From contig CAJYWN010000009.1 in NCBI GenBank assembly GCA_913778275.1, forward strand, positions 124,001-188,000: DNA of 64,000 bases, in the 5' to 3' direction. Below the pieces are notes generated by a model, which saw only the letters and a list, made by a program, of their open reading frames with translations, was not told the DNA's origin and ran no database searches. Source of the DNA: an uncultured Chryseobacterium sp. GTDB lineage: Bacteria; Bacteroidota; Bacteroidia; Flavobacteriales; Weeksellaceae. Positions 36,873-46,715 of this stretch are shown here, piece by piece. Each line of letters starts with the position of its first letter. Position 1 is the stretch's first letter. A program made the position numbers and the translations under genes.

Positions 36873-37559
36873 ATGAAAAAAAAATTATTTTTAATAGTAT
36901 TATGTGCAGTATGTATTAATTTTAATGCTCAAATACGAACTTTTGGCATAAAGTCTGGTTTGAATATTTCTTCAATTTCAAAAGAAGGTTATGATAAAGT
37001 AAATGCAAAGGCAGGATTTTCCGGTGGTTTCTTTATGAATTCAAAATTGAACGAAAATCTAAATTTACAGACTGAGATTATCTACAATCAAACAGGTGCT
37101 AAAGTATCGAAGAGTACTTACTACATTACAAATAATACCACAACAATCCAAAGACTTTCAGATCTGAGGTTAAATTATCTTTCATTACCTTTACTATTAC
37201 AGTATAATGTGACACCAAAATTCTTTGCTGAAGCTGGTCCTGAGGTTGGCTTCCTGCTAAATGCAAGAGCGGCAGGATCCACAGATAAAATCATACTTCT
37301 TACAGACGGTGTAACAACCTATCAAACTAATTACAGTTCCTCCAATGTGAAAAAATATTTTTGCAACGTCAACGTCAGTATTGATTTAGGACTGGGCTAC
37401 TTTATTACAGATAAGCTCAGTGTAAACGCGCGATATGTTGCAGGAATTTCCAACATTAATAAAAAAAATAATGGTACGGCAGAGCAGGATTTTGTGGACA
37501 ACTATAAAAATAAAAATAGAAATAATACTGCTCAGGTTGGGATCGCTTATAAATTTTAA
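36873..37559 (+). CDS. PorT-like outer-membrane beta-barrel protein
   Basis: The 228-residue protein has a signal peptide (ending NFNAQ) and alternating hydrophobic strands typical of an 8-10-strand barrel: FGIKSGLNIS, FSGGFFMN, LNLQTEIIYNQTG, FFAEAGPEVGFLLN and AQVGIAYKF at the very end. This is the common Bacteroidota outer-membrane barrel family (PorT/OMP_b-brl_2). The specific function is unknown. Confidence 0.8.
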   Translation: MKKKLFLIVLCAVCINFNAQIRTFGIKSGLNISSISKEGYDKVNAKAGFSGGFFMNSKLNENLNLQTEIIYNQTGAKVSKSTYYITNNTTTIQRLSDLRLNYLSLPLLLQYNVTPKFFAEAGPEVGFLLNARAAGSTDKIILLTDGVTTYQTNYSSSNVKKYFCNVNVSIDLGLGYFITDKLSVNARYVAGISNINKKNNGTAEQDFVDNYKNKNRNNTAQVGIAYKF

Positions 37560-37715
37560 TATTTATAAATTACTATTAGATTTAATTGCCTGAAACCAAT
37601 TGAAACAGAAGGGAATTTATTGAGTACATGAGAATTTTTATAAATCTCAAGGCTGAAAGCGGCCTGACCATTTAGTCATTAATAAAAACAATTAATAACA
37701 TTTAAATCATTAGCT

Positions 37716-38432
37716 ATGAAAAACTTAGTCTGTTCTATTTTCATTTTATTTTCAATTGCGATCAACGCACAAGTTGGGAAAGAGAAAAATGATCTGTTTC
37801 GAAATAATGTCTCGATAGATCCATTTGGATTATTTTTTGGCAGCATTCAGGGTACGTATGAGAGGAGCATTAACTCCTCAATGAGTGTTGGGTTAAACGT
37901 AGGCTATAAATACAATTCCGGTATTTTCAGTGTCGATGGTATTGATATAGACAAAATTTCCACCAAAAAGTTTGAGTTTTCCGGTATTAAGATTATACCG
38001 GAATTTAGATGGTATCTCGAAAAAGGAGGAATGACAGGCTTCTATATCGGTGGATATCTGAAATATCAAAACTACAAAACTCCAATCGAGGGTATTTATA
38101 CGGATAATAACAATCAAACAAGTTCGATAGACCTTTTGGCACGGGTAGAAACTACAGCTGTTGGATTGCAGGTAGGCTATAAACTTGTTATTAAGAAAAG
38201 GTTTTTTGCCGATTTTTTAATTGCAGGACCGGGCTTTGGCTCAAATACTTTCGAGATAAAAGAAAACAAGCCTGTACCGCAGGGTTTTTATAACGATTTT
38301 AATGATGCTTTGGAAGTATACAATTTGTATGATAACTATAAGCTGGATATAAAGCTTGATGCCAATCAAAAAAGTGATAAAGTTAACCTGCCAGCCTTCA
38401 GATACGGAATAAAAGTGGGTTACATGTTTTAG
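37716..38432 (+). CDS. Outer-membrane beta-barrel protein (DUF3575-like)
   Basis: The 238-residue protein has a signal peptide (ending AINAQ). Strand motifs include NVSIDPFGLFFGSIQGTYER, MSVGLNVGYKYNSG, FYIGGYLKYQNY and the terminal YGIKVGYMF. The opening DPFGL...YER resembles DUF3575 barrels. It stands 156 bp after the other barrel gene and is not obviously its paralogue. Confidence 0.7.
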   Translation: MKNLVCSIFILFSIAINAQVGKEKNDLFRNNVSIDPFGLFFGSIQGTYERSINSSMSVGLNVGYKYNSGIFSVDGIDIDKISTKKFEFSGIKIIPEFRWYLEKGGMTGFYIGGYLKYQNYKTPIEGIYTDNNNQTSSIDLLARVETTAVGLQVGYKLVIKKRFFADFLIAGPGFGSNTFEIKENKPVPQGFYNDFNDALEVYNLYDNYKLDIKLDANQKSDKVNLPAFRYGIKVGYMF

Positions 38433-38598
38433 CAGATTCTCCTTTTGTTTTAGAAACAAAAATATCAGGATACTAATAATTAATTCATGTCAATCACATG
38501 CAATTCATTAAAAATGAATACTGTAAATAAATAAGTAATTTTTTAAACCAGGTATGTGAATTGAAAACGCATAACAACAAAAAAAATATTTTTACACT

Positions 38599-40320
38599 AT
38601 GATTAAAAATCAATTATTAAGCCTTTTAGCATCAATAATGCTGCTGGTAGGATGTACGGGAAAAAAATCAGCGGACTTAGTGCTGATCAACGGAAACATA
38701 TATACCGAAGACGAAAAACATCCGCATGCGGAGGCAATAGCAGTTAAAGATGGTAAAATTGTATTTATCGGAAACAGTAAAGATGCTAATGATTATGTAG
38801 GAGATAAAACCGAAGTAACAGATTTGCAGGGCAAAACAGTAATGCCTTCTTTCATTGATAGCCATACACATCCGGGATTAATAGCCTTTTCCGAGCCGCC
38901 TTCAGGAAAGATGCCGGCAATGGAGCTTCCACTTGGCTCAAAAGAAGAGATGTTTGTTTATTTAAGAAATATCGCTCAAAAGTATCCCGAACTGCCGTTC
39001 CTTATGATTGGTGACTGGAATGAAACGTGGTATGTTCCGAAGGGGCCTCACAAAAAAGATCTCGATAAAATCTTTCCGAAAACTCCTGTGATTCTTTTAG
39101 GGAGGAGCGGACACAGTTTCTGGCTAAATACGGCAGCCATGAATATGCTGGGGATTACAGAAAATACACCGGATCTCAAGAAAGATCTGTCGTTTTTTGA
39201 AAGAGATGAAAATGGAAAGATGACAGGGTGGGTAAAGGAATTTGCATTATTTCCGTATTTGGATAAATTCGTAAAAAAAGATAACATCTATCTGGAAAAA
39301 GGTCTTACTAAATATCTTAATTATGTGGCCTCAACAGGAGTTACCACCGTTTTGGATGCAGGTAATTTTCAGTTTGAAGAAATGGTTTATAAAGTAGTGC
39401 AGAAAATGGAAAAGGAAGGAAAATTACCATTGAGATATGAAGCTACACATCATATATACAGGCCCGACCAGCTAAAAAATGCGGTTCAGGTGGTTTTGGA
39501 ATTGCGCAAGAAATATCAAGGTGATTTATTGAAGATCAATACAATTAAAATACACCTTGATGGGGTAAATGAAATTAATACGGCCGGTGTTCTTGAAGAC
39601 TTTTCAAACGAAAAGGGAAATAAGGGCGGCGTTTTGTTCAATGAAGATGAACTAAAAACACTGCTGTTTGATTGCGCAAAAAATAAAGTTCATCTCCATC
39701 TCCATACAAACAGTGACCGGAGCATTAGGATCAGTTTAAACGCATTGGAAAAAGCAAAAAAGGAATACGGAGGACAATTGCCGATACAGCTAACCCTGAG
39801 TCATCTGGAAGTAGTTCATCCAGATGATATGAAAAGATTTAAGCAACCGGGAGTATATGCCAATTTTACCCCACAGTGGGTTTCAGGTGCATTGAGTGAT
39901 GGAGGTTTGGTGGCATTAGGTAAAGAGCGCTATGCCCATAGCTGGCCGATTAACAGCTTAATAAAAGCGGGAGCAACGGTTACCATCTCAAGCGACGTCA
40001 TTAATTCCAGAACATACACTCGTTCCAATCCTTTCTTCGGAATTCAGGTTGGCGCTACTCGCCAGGAACCGGAATTAGGAAGTAAGACCCCTGTGTTCGG
40101 GCAGGAAGAAGACCGCGCTCCTGTAAAAGATCTCATAAAAGGATATACTATTAATAATGCTAAACAAATGGGAATTGCAGATGAAACAGGTTCGCTGGAG
40201 ATTGGCAAATCTGCCGATTTTATCATTTTGCCGTCAGATATTTTCAGGATGAATAGATATGAGATTTCTAAAATAATTCCTACAGCAGTTTATTTTAAAG
40301 GAAATAAAATTAAAAAATAA
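38599..40320 (+). CDS. Lipoprotein amidohydrolase, YtcJ-like
   Basis: The 573-residue protein has lipobox Leu-Val-Gly-Cys (Cys19). The amidohydrolase fold is evident: DLQGKTVMPSFIDSHTHPG (metal-binding HxH), later HLHLHTNSDRS, LSHLEVVHPDD, ISSDVINSR, and the composite beta domain closing with GSLEIGKSADFIILPSDI. YtcJ-like members are poorly characterised metal-dependent hydrolases. As a lipoprotein it acts at the periplasmic face of a membrane. The substrate is unknown. The serine hydrolase gene follows after 37 bp, probably in the same operon. Confidence 0.88.
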   Translation: MIKNQLLSLLASIMLLVGCTGKKSADLVLINGNIYTEDEKHPHAEAIAVKDGKIVFIGNSKDANDYVGDKTEVTDLQGKTVMPSFIDSHTHPGLIAFSEPPSGKMPAMELPLGSKEEMFVYLRNIAQKYPELPFLMIGDWNETWYVPKGPHKKDLDKIFPKTPVILLGRSGHSFWLNTAAMNMLGITENTPDLKKDLSFFERDENGKMTGWVKEFALFPYLDKFVKKDNIYLEKGLTKYLNYVASTGVTTVLDAGNFQFEEMVYKVVQKMEKEGKLPLRYEATHHIYRPDQLKNAVQVVLELRKKYQGDLLKINTIKIHLDGVNEINTAGVLEDFSNEKGNKGGVLFNEDELKTLLFDCAKNKVHLHLHTNSDRSIRISLNALEKAKKEYGGQLPIQLTLSHLEVVHPDDMKRFKQPGVYANFTPQWVSGALSDGGLVALGKERYAHSWPINSLIKAGATVTISSDVINSRTYTRSNPFFGIQVGATRQEPELGSKTPVFGQEEDRAPVKDLIKGYTINNAKQMGIADETGSLEIGKSADFIILPSDIFRMNRYEISKIIPTAVYFKGNKIKK

Positions 40321-40357
40321 TACAAAAGAAATATATAGAATTAACATAAATAGTTGA

Positions 40358-41581
40358 ATGAAAAAGAAAATACTTTTAATATTAATTGCAGTAATAGGAT
40401 CTTTAGCGTTTATTTTTAGAAAAAAAATAAAAAATATTTATGCATTATACAATTATAATAAAATATTTGAGCCGGAATCAATAGCAGAAAACTTTAGAAC
40501 CATGCATCTGAAATATCCTTCAATAGGTATCCCTCGGGGAGATAATGCATACCAAATTCCTTTATCCTTTAAAGAAAATATTTTACCAAACGATTTTATT
40601 TTTGAGGGTGCCAAATATAACATTGATAAAGAAATTAAAAAAAGAAATTTAACTTCATTATTAATTATTAAAGATGGCAGTTTAGTATATGAAAAATACT
40701 ATCATGGTAACACACAACATACGCCTGTTATCATTTTTTCATGTACCAAATCTATAATGGGCTTACTTACAGGGATAGCATATGAAAAAGGCTTTATCCA
40801 AAATTTATCTGATCCTGTTGACAAGTATGTTCCGGCATTAAAGGGCACCGCTTATGAAGGCGTGACTATCCAGAATGCCTTAAATATGTCTTCAGGAGTA
40901 AAATGGGCTGAAGAATATGATAACCTTGATTCAGAAATTGTACAGTCATTTTTAGCATCTGTTAATGGATCTCTTAATGAATACACAAAGGAAATGAAAC
41001 GCAAAAGGCCTCAAGGAATCTTTAATCAGTATACAAGTATGGATACTCAGGTATTGGGAATGGTGATCAGCGGGGCAACGAAGATGCCACTTAATCAATT
41101 CTTCACTCAAAATCTCTGGAACAAAATATATCCGGAAAACAAAGCTTATTTTCTTACTGATGCGAATGGTTTTCCTTTAGCTTATGGGGGTCTCATTGTA
41201 ACTCCCCGTGATTTAGCTAAAATAGGCTTACTGATGCTTAACAAAGGTAAAAATAATAAAGGTGAAAAGGTAATTTCAGAAAAGTGGATTGAAACGTCAA
41301 TAACTCCTACTGAATCTCATCTAATGCCAGGGAAAAGAGCAAATGCTGATGCTCGAGAGGGATACAAAAACCAATGGTGGTTTCCGATGGAGCGTGATGG
41401 AAAGGACTTTTCTGCCATTGGTATTTATGGACAAACACTTTATATAAACCCTGACAAGAATATCATCATAGCATCAAATTCTGCTTACTCTGATTATACA
41501 AATGATGAAATGGGGGATACAAGAAGGCTAAAAATGTTTCAAAGTATCGCTAAATACATTTCAGAGTCTAATAAGCATTAA
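40358..41581 (+). CDS. Serine hydrolase of the class C beta-lactamase family
   Basis: The 407-residue protein has an N-terminal membrane anchor (residues 4-20). It contains the SxxK motif in FSCTKSIMG near residue 129, a Tyr motif region FNQYTSMDTQVLG, and the third motif region GIYGQTLYINPD. Such proteins include esterases, D-aminopeptidases and beta-lactamase relatives. True beta-lactamase activity is not implied. Base composition is more AT-rich than its neighbours. It probably acts in the periplasm. Confidence 0.85.
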   Translation: MKKKILLILIAVIGSLAFIFRKKIKNIYALYNYNKIFEPESIAENFRTMHLKYPSIGIPRGDNAYQIPLSFKENILPNDFIFEGAKYNIDKEIKKRNLTSLLIIKDGSLVYEKYYHGNTQHTPVIIFSCTKSIMGLLTGIAYEKGFIQNLSDPVDKYVPALKGTAYEGVTIQNALNMSSGVKWAEEYDNLDSEIVQSFLASVNGSLNEYTKEMKRKRPQGIFNQYTSMDTQVLGMVISGATKMPLNQFFTQNLWNKIYPENKAYFLTDANGFPLAYGGLIVTPRDLAKIGLLMLNKGKNNKGEKVISEKWIETSITPTESHLMPGKRANADAREGYKNQWWFPMERDGKDFSAIGIYGQTLYINPDKNIIIASNSAYSDYTNDEMGDTRRLKMFQSIAKYISESNKH

Positions 41582-41748
41582 AACATATTATTTTATATCG
41601 ATCCCAGAATTTAATTAGAGAAATACTTTCTTTAATATAACATTGTTATTTATAAATATTTGGAAGTTATAACTATATAATAAAAACAAAGGGAGAATTG
41701 TCCCTTGTTAAATTATAATATATAATTCCATAGCATATTGATTTACTA

Positions 41749-42129
41749 ATGAGTAAAAAAATAATAGAAAATACATTATGGGGAGAAAAGACCGAAATAA
41801 CTCCTGAGCTTTTGGAGTATTACAGGCATAATCCCAAGGAGCTTGATTTAATTGTAGATAAGGAATATTTTTACGGAAGATTCATAAGATTCTTTTTTAT
41901 TATAGGAATAATCATCACTGTGGCAAGTCGCATATTGATGCTTCTCTTTCAGGATACAGATGCAGACTTCATCAATGATCTCATTCTGGATATTTTTTCA
42001 GAATTGGGGATTGCTATTTTTGGCGGTGCAATAGCTGCTTATATTTTAGAAAAAATGAAGTTAAAACAATATGAAGATAACATAACTCTGAGAAATGAAA
42101 TCATCGAAAAACTAAATGAAAAAAAATAA
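41749..42129 (+). CDS. Small membrane protein of unknown function
   Basis: The 126-residue protein has two hydrophobic helices (about residues 45-65 and 80-100). The C-terminal tail is charged. It overlaps the next gene by 14 bp, so the two are co-translated. Not recognised. Confidence 0.6.
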   Translation: MSKKIIENTLWGEKTEITPELLEYYRHNPKELDLIVDKEYFYGRFIRFFFIIGIIITVASRILMLLFQDTDADFINDLILDIFSELGIAIFGGAIAAYILEKMKLKQYEDNITLRNEIIEKLNEKK

Positions 42130-42877
42130 CTGTTTAAATTGCGAACATGCATTCGAAGGAAATTACTGTCCAAATTGCGGGCAAAATGTGAAGACAGGAC
42201 GGGTTAGTTGGAGTTGTATAAAACACGACATACAATACTTTTTTCATTTTGAAGAAACCCTTAACTTCACTATGGCACAACTGCTGGTTCGGCCGCAAAA
42301 AGTTATTCATGAGTTTTTAGCCGGGAAACATCAAAAGTACTTCGGTCCCTTTTCTACCGCACTTTCAGCTGCTGGATTATATGTTCTTATTTATCAGATA
42401 ACGAAAATTGATTCTCTTAGTATCCTAAACCAAATGATTTATTTTTTGGACAGTGTGATATACAGCGGGAAACTCACTTTTCCTGATTGGATAACAGATT
42501 ATTACGCATTTACAGAGCTTATTATATTTATTCCCATTTTCTCAATAGCAAGTTTCATCGCGTTTAAAAATGCATCATTAACTTTTACTGAGCATATTGC
42601 TGCTAATGCATTTTTCTCCGCACAGAGAATATTAGTGGGAATTCTGACTTTTCCGTTTCTGCTACTTGTTCAGCAAGAGGTATTAGCTGGTTTTATCAAT
42701 ATTATAATCGGATTTTTAGAAGGTGGGATTACTATATGGGCTTATGTGATGTTTTTCAGAAAATATAATCTGATTCAATGTTTTCTGCGTATATCACTAA
42801 TGCTGATTTTGGTGTTTTTGCAATTGGCAGGTGTGGTATCATTTTATAATTTTACGATCCATCATATTGCCAGGTAA
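42116..42877 (+). CDS. DUF3667 membrane protein with zinc ribbon
   Basis: The 253-residue protein starts with a four-Cys zinc ribbon (CLNCEHAFEGNYCPNCGQ) followed by VSW...HDIQYFFHFEETLNFT, characteristic of DUF3667. About four to five membrane helices follow. The family is Bacteroidota-specific and has no known function. Confidence 0.85.
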   Translation: MKKNNCLNCEHAFEGNYCPNCGQNVKTGRVSWSCIKHDIQYFFHFEETLNFTMAQLLVRPQKVIHEFLAGKHQKYFGPFSTALSAAGLYVLIYQITKIDSLSILNQMIYFLDSVIYSGKLTFPDWITDYYAFTELIIFIPIFSIASFIAFKNASLTFTEHIAANAFFSAQRILVGILTFPFLLLVQQEVLAGFINIIIGFLEGGITIWAYVMFFRKYNLIQCFLRISLMLILVFLQLAGVVSFYNFTIHHIAR

Positions 42878-43523
42878 AAGTTTTTATAGTCAAAATTCAA
42901 TAATATAAGGATACTAACAAAATTTTATATTTTTTATCTTCCTTGTGTAAGCAGTTTGCTATGATGGTTCTATTAAAAACTCCCCTTATGAAAGGAGAGC
43001 TCTCAAAATAAAATAAGTTGCAAAAAGTGAATGATACTTCAAAGGTAAATACTGCTGCTTTTTTGTTTTATGATATCACTCATAATTTTTTGATTAATTT
43101 ATTATAAAAAGATATGATAGATAATTTTATCATTTATCAGCCGTAGATTTGGCGGATAAAATTCTGTTCTAAGAACAAATAGTAAAGATGAAGTTTCAAG
43201 CGATTTAAAGTTTAAACGCCAATGCCTTTTTCGTCTTTGTTGATATAGTAATTAGAAGCAACAAGCTTCATAATTTAGAATTACTTTCCTGCCTTTTTTA
43301 TTTTGTAAAATACTGCAACATTCAGAATTATATGCAGGTACTGCTAACCGTAATTATTAAAATATCAGCCTGAACACAATAAATTAAAGGTGAAAATGTT
43401 ACTATAATGAATCAATGTGTAATGAAGAAGTTTGAGTTGAAGCGCCTGCAGCATTGCGGCGCTTTTATTTTGAACTAAACATTTTTATTCTCTTAAAAAA
43501 GATTTGTAGATTCGCAGCATTGA
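42878..43523. other. Gene-free stretch with possible gene remnants
   Basis: There is no supported ORF in 646 bp. On the minus strand near 43215-43275 an 18-codon reading (MKLVASNYYINKDEKGIGV-like) reads like a fragment of a protein, but nothing extends it. A terminator-like hairpin is at 43439-43468. Confidence 0.5.
43439..43468 (+). terminator. Hairpin before the phosphatase-like gene
   Basis: AAGCGCC and GGCGCTT pair, with additional GCA/TGC pairing inside, followed by TTTT. No gene immediately precedes it, so it may belong to a small RNA or a lost gene. Confidence 0.55.
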
Positions 43524-43538
43524 ATGTTTTTCAAAATT

Positions 43539-44138
43539 ATGAAGCTCAATTTTAAAAATAATATCGTCAAAAGAATGGTAATTTCGTTGGTTGTTATCGC
43601 CGCATTGATCCTTGCATTTATATTTTATCAAAAAAAAGTACGTTATAATCTGGTAACGATTTCAGAAAATAAAGTCTATAATTCAGGGGCTGTTCCTCCG
43701 GAAAAGCTGGCAGATTTCGTAAGTGACCATAAAATAAAAACCATCGTCGATTTACGTGACGGGTTGGTTCGGACGGCCTTAAACCCGGAAACAAAAAAAC
43801 AGGTAAATGCTGAAGAATTTGCCGCCGATAAAATTGCAGGTCTTCATTATTTTAATTTGCCAACCGACCAGATTCCTCAGGATAGCACGGTGCAGAAATT
43901 TTTGAAAATTATGGATGATCCCAAAAATTATCCTGTTCTTATCCATTGTCACCACGGTGTCGGACGTTCCCGCTTGTTCAGTTCCATTTACAGGATTGAA
44001 TACGAAAACTTTACCAACGAAAAAGCCAGGGAAAATGCCCGACTGTTCTGGGAATTCGGGACCAATTTTTCAAAAAATTCAGAGAAAGGAATTTATCTTA
44101 ACAATTATAAGAAAAGAGAAGTACAAAATCATCAATAA
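43539..44138 (+). CDS. Membrane-anchored protein tyrosine/dual-specificity phosphatase-like protein
   Basis: About 199 residues from ATG 43539; another in-frame ATG is 15 bp upstream. A TAGATTCG box at 43508 makes the later start more likely. One membrane helix (about residues 12-30) is followed by a phosphatase domain with the active-site loop HCHHGVGRSR (HC-x5-R) and an upstream TIVDLRDGL strand with the general acid region LPTDQIPQD. It probably removes phosphate from protein or lipid at the membrane. The substrate is unknown. Confidence 0.8.
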   Translation: MKLNFKNNIVKRMVISLVVIAALILAFIFYQKKVRYNLVTISENKVYNSGAVPPEKLADFVSDHKIKTIVDLRDGLVRTALNPETKKQVNAEEFAADKIAGLHYFNLPTDQIPQDSTVQKFLKIMDDPKNYPVLIHCHHGVGRSRLFSSIYRIEYENFTNEKARENARLFWEFGTNFSKNSEKGIYLNNYKKREVQNHQ

Positions 44139-44201
44139 GAATGAGCTTTTCCAAAGTATCATTCTGAATAAAGTCAAATAATTGTTATAAGGGAGTAAGC
44201 A

Positions 44202-44651
44202 TTATTTTTTTGTCCAGTATTTTCTTTTTAAATGTTCTGTTTTTAAAATGTCACAACCTAAAACAAATACTCTGTAAACCGGTCTCTCGATTCCGTAGTA
44301 AGGTATTTTGTCTTCAAAATATTCAACACTCATCTTGTCTAATGTGTTTTTCAGATCAGTCATTTTATTAAGATCAGCCGAAAAACCGATACAATGCGTC
44401 TTTGCCCATTTATCAGATTTAATCTGATTGAAAGCGTGGGCTGTGATTTCCGCTTCTGTATTGAAAGTCTCTAAAATCTGCTTTTGCCCGCGTTCCGTAT
44501 AATACCAGATAAAACGACCGTCTGATTGGTCAATTCCCAACCCTTCATAAATAGGGTTTCCGTTGATGGAATAACTGTTGAAATTGAAACAATGTTGTTT
44601 CATCCATTGTTCAAGTTCAGGGATGGTCTTTGGTAAGTCGAAGGTATCCAT
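44202..44651 (-). CDS. Hypothetical cytoplasmic protein
   Basis: The 149-residue protein has no signal peptide or membrane segment. Readable parts include FNFNSYSINGNPIYEGLGID, IWYYTERGQK and FSADLNKMTDLKNTLDKM. The layout of two short alpha/beta units resembles small immunity-type proteins, but I do not recognise a family. Confidence 0.65.
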   Translation of the reverse strand: MDTFDLPKTIPELEQWMKQHCFNFNSYSINGNPIYEGLGIDQSDGRFIWYYTERGQKQILETFNTEAEITAHAFNQIKSDKWAKTHCIGFSADLNKMTDLKNTLDKMSVEYFEDKIPYYGIERPVYRVFVLGCDILKTEHLKRKYWTKK

Positions 44652-44737
44652 TGTCTGTTTTTTTAATATACATCGCGCTGCTGCGAGTGATGCAAATATA
44701 ATAGTTAGGTTATCAATTTTATAAAGCTAAGAAAACA

Positions 44738-44871
44738 AACCACCCCGTCAAAAAATTCTTTCGAATTTTCGCCATCCCTCTAAGGGGGAATGTCTTGCAC
44801 GTGAACGTAAGGGAATTCCCCTCCTCTGGAGGGGTGGATTAATTTTCAGGGAAAATTAAGACGGGGTGGTT
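44738..44871. mobile_element. MITE-like palindromic element, 134 bp
   Basis: Perfect 12-bp terminal inverted repeats AACCACCCCGTC (44738-44749) and GACGGGGTGGTT (44860-44871) enclose a sequence with nested inverted parts (CCATCCCTC... and ...GAGGGGTGG; AAAATT...AATTTT). It has no coding capacity. Short elements of this form are scattered in Chryseobacterium and Flavobacterium genomes. No target-site duplication is obvious. Confidence 0.7.
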
Positions 44872-44917
44872 AGCTGGAACCATCAAATATTTCAGCCTAA
44901 AATCAATCACGGATTTG

Positions 44918-44925
44918 TATCTTTG
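44918..44925 (+). promoter_or_regulatory. Bacteroidota -7 box TATCTTTG
   Basis: It lies 19 bp before the deoD ATG at 44945 and rules out the longer in-frame start, which begins inside the box. Confidence 0.75.
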
Positions 44926-44944
44926 CTTCATTGAAAATAAAAGT

Positions 44945-45655
44945 ATGAGTATTCACATCAGTGCCAAAAAAGGACAAATAGCCAAAGTTGTATTGCAGCC
45001 GGGAGATCCGCTCCGTGCACAGTTTATTGCCGAAAAATACCTTGAAAATGCAGAATTGGTAAGCAAAACAAGAGGCATATTTTATTATACAGGTTTATAC
45101 AAAGGAAAAGAAATCACCGTTGGAGCCAGTGGAATGGGATTTCCGAGCATAGGGATCTATTCTTTTGAACTATTCACGGAATATGAAGTAGATACCATTA
45201 TCCGAATTGGAACCTGTGGTGCATACAGCACCGATCTTCAGCTTTTTGATATTTTAAATGTGGATAATGCGGCAAGTGAAAGTACCTACGCCAAATACGC
45301 CTGGGAAATAGAAGATGAAATTCTTCCGCATCAGGGTACGATTTACAATACCATTAATCAGACGGCAGAAGCACTTTCCCTCAAAACAAAATCCATCAAC
45401 GTACACAGCAGCGATATTTTTTACAGAAAAGATCCTGCGGTACCTGCAATTGCTACGAAATACAACTGTCCAGCCGTGGAAATGGAAGCATTCGGTTTAT
45501 TTGCCAACGCCAGATATTTAGGAAAAAATGCAGCAACCATTCTTACGGTGACAGACATCATTCCGACCCACGAACAAATTTCTGCCGACGAAAGAGAAAG
45601 AGCACTGAAACCCATGATGGAACTCGCTTTGGAATCTGCATTGAAGAGCTTGTAA
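44945..45655 (+). CDS. deoD: Purine nucleoside phosphorylase, DeoD type
   Basis: The 236-residue enzyme matches E. coli DeoD (239 residues) along its length: VLQPGDPLRAQFIAEKYLE near the N-terminus, GMGFPSIGIYSFEL, IIRIGTCGAYS, the purine/ribose pocket VEMEAFGLFANA and LTVTD. It splits purine (deoxy)ribonucleosides with phosphate in the cytoplasm for salvage. The residue after TVTD is Ile where DeoD has the Asp used for 6-aminopurines (D204 in E. coli lies in SDH), so substrate preference may be shifted. The gene is monocistronic. Confidence 0.9.
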   Translation: MSIHISAKKGQIAKVVLQPGDPLRAQFIAEKYLENAELVSKTRGIFYYTGLYKGKEITVGASGMGFPSIGIYSFELFTEYEVDTIIRIGTCGAYSTDLQLFDILNVDNAASESTYAKYAWEIEDEILPHQGTIYNTINQTAEALSLKTKSINVHSSDIFYRKDPAVPAIATKYNCPAVEMEAFGLFANARYLGKNAATILTVTDIIPTHEQISADERERALKPMMELALESALKSL

Positions 45656-45729
45656 AAAAGGGGAGCAGACAATATTCTGATAAATGCTTAGAATTATGGA
45701 AGCTGTCCCAAGAGTTAAAAAAAATTGAA

Positions 45730-45803
45730 TTTTGTCATTCTGAGGAACGAAGAATCTTTAAACTCATTTTTGATATTCTTCATTTTGTTCAGAATGACAT
45801 TTT
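45730..45803. repeat. Intergenic inverted repeat (GTCATTCTGA type)
   Basis: GTCATTCTGA (45734-45743) and TCAGAATGAC (45789-45798) bracket GAAGAATC and GATATTCTTC. This is a common Bacteroidota intergenic palindrome and sits between convergent genes, where it may act as a terminator. Confidence 0.7.
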
Positions 45804-45807
45804 TACG

Positions 45808-46527
45808 TTAAAGAAAGCTGATGATATTGGCATCAAGAGCTTCGTTGTCAATCAAAAATCGGATCATGTTAAACCATTTTTTGCAGTGATCAAGAATCCA
45901 CGCATCGGAAGAGATAATAATTTCACCATGTTCAGCTAAAAACTGATCGGGGTTGAACTCCAATGAGGTTTCCCATGCTAGCTGTCGTTCCTGTGCAAAT
46001 TCAGCAATAAACTGACTGATTCGCCCGCTGTTGGAAACCGGCCTGTCAAAAATCCAGCAAAGTTTACCTATACTGCAATTTTGGAAGAAAGAAGCAGCCA
46101 GCTCTAAAGAAGGCAAAGTTTGATTTACTCTTTTATACGTCCCGTGAACACCGGAAAGATCCCGAAAACATCCATCCAGCCCTTCAAAAATATAAGCACC
46201 CGAAAGCAGGCTTTCCAATAGGATCAGTACATTGAAGCCATCGATGTAAATGGTTTGGCCTTTTAAAATTTCTACTCCGGTTTCTTTAGATTTTCTGTTC
46301 TGGATCTGATTGTGTGATGCAGAAGCAGCTCTGATGGTCTGAATCTGTCTTGTTTTCAGTCTGTATCGGTTTCCCGCCAGTTCAGCCGAGGCTTTTTCCG
46401 GATACTCCCGCGAAAGCAAATAATGCATATCCTGAACAGCCATTTTAAGCCTGCCAACCTGTTTTTCCGATCCGAATAAACTGTCGTCGGAAGTGTTTTT
46501 CCCTCGGTTTCTGTTGTTCATATTCAA
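45808..46527 (-). CDS. DUF434 domain protein
   Basis: The 239-residue protein matches the DUF434/DUF5616 layout: MAVQDMHYLLSREYPEKASAEL and GNRYRLKTRQ near the N-terminus, then IYIDGFNVLILLES, CFRDLSGVHGTYKRV and IISSDAWILD. The DGFN and acidic positions recall PIN/NYN-type nuclease folds, so a nuclease role is possible but unproven. It is divergent from the MoxR system with a 188-bp gap. Confidence 0.78.
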   Translation of the reverse strand: MNMNNRNRGKNTSDDSLFGSEKQVGRLKMAVQDMHYLLSREYPEKASAELAGNRYRLKTRQIQTIRAASASHNQIQNRKSKETGVEILKGQTIYIDGFNVLILLESLLSGAYIFEGLDGCFRDLSGVHGTYKRVNQTLPSLELAASFFQNCSIGKLCWIFDRPVSNSGRISQFIAEFAQERQLAWETSLEFNPDQFLAEHGEIIISSDAWILDHCKKWFNMIRFLIDNEALDANIISFL

Positions 46528-46715
46528 ATGTAATATAAAAAGCCTGGATTTCCTTTCAGATCAACATAATTTGATTAAATTTACGTTAATAAGACACTGT
46601 TGAACTTTGATTTTTTCCAATCGTACGAATGGATGTAAGCAACTTTTGGCGGATCAGAAAAATGCTTCGGGGAATAAACTTCAATCTTTTTCTCGAAATT
46701 GTTAAAATTATTTAG

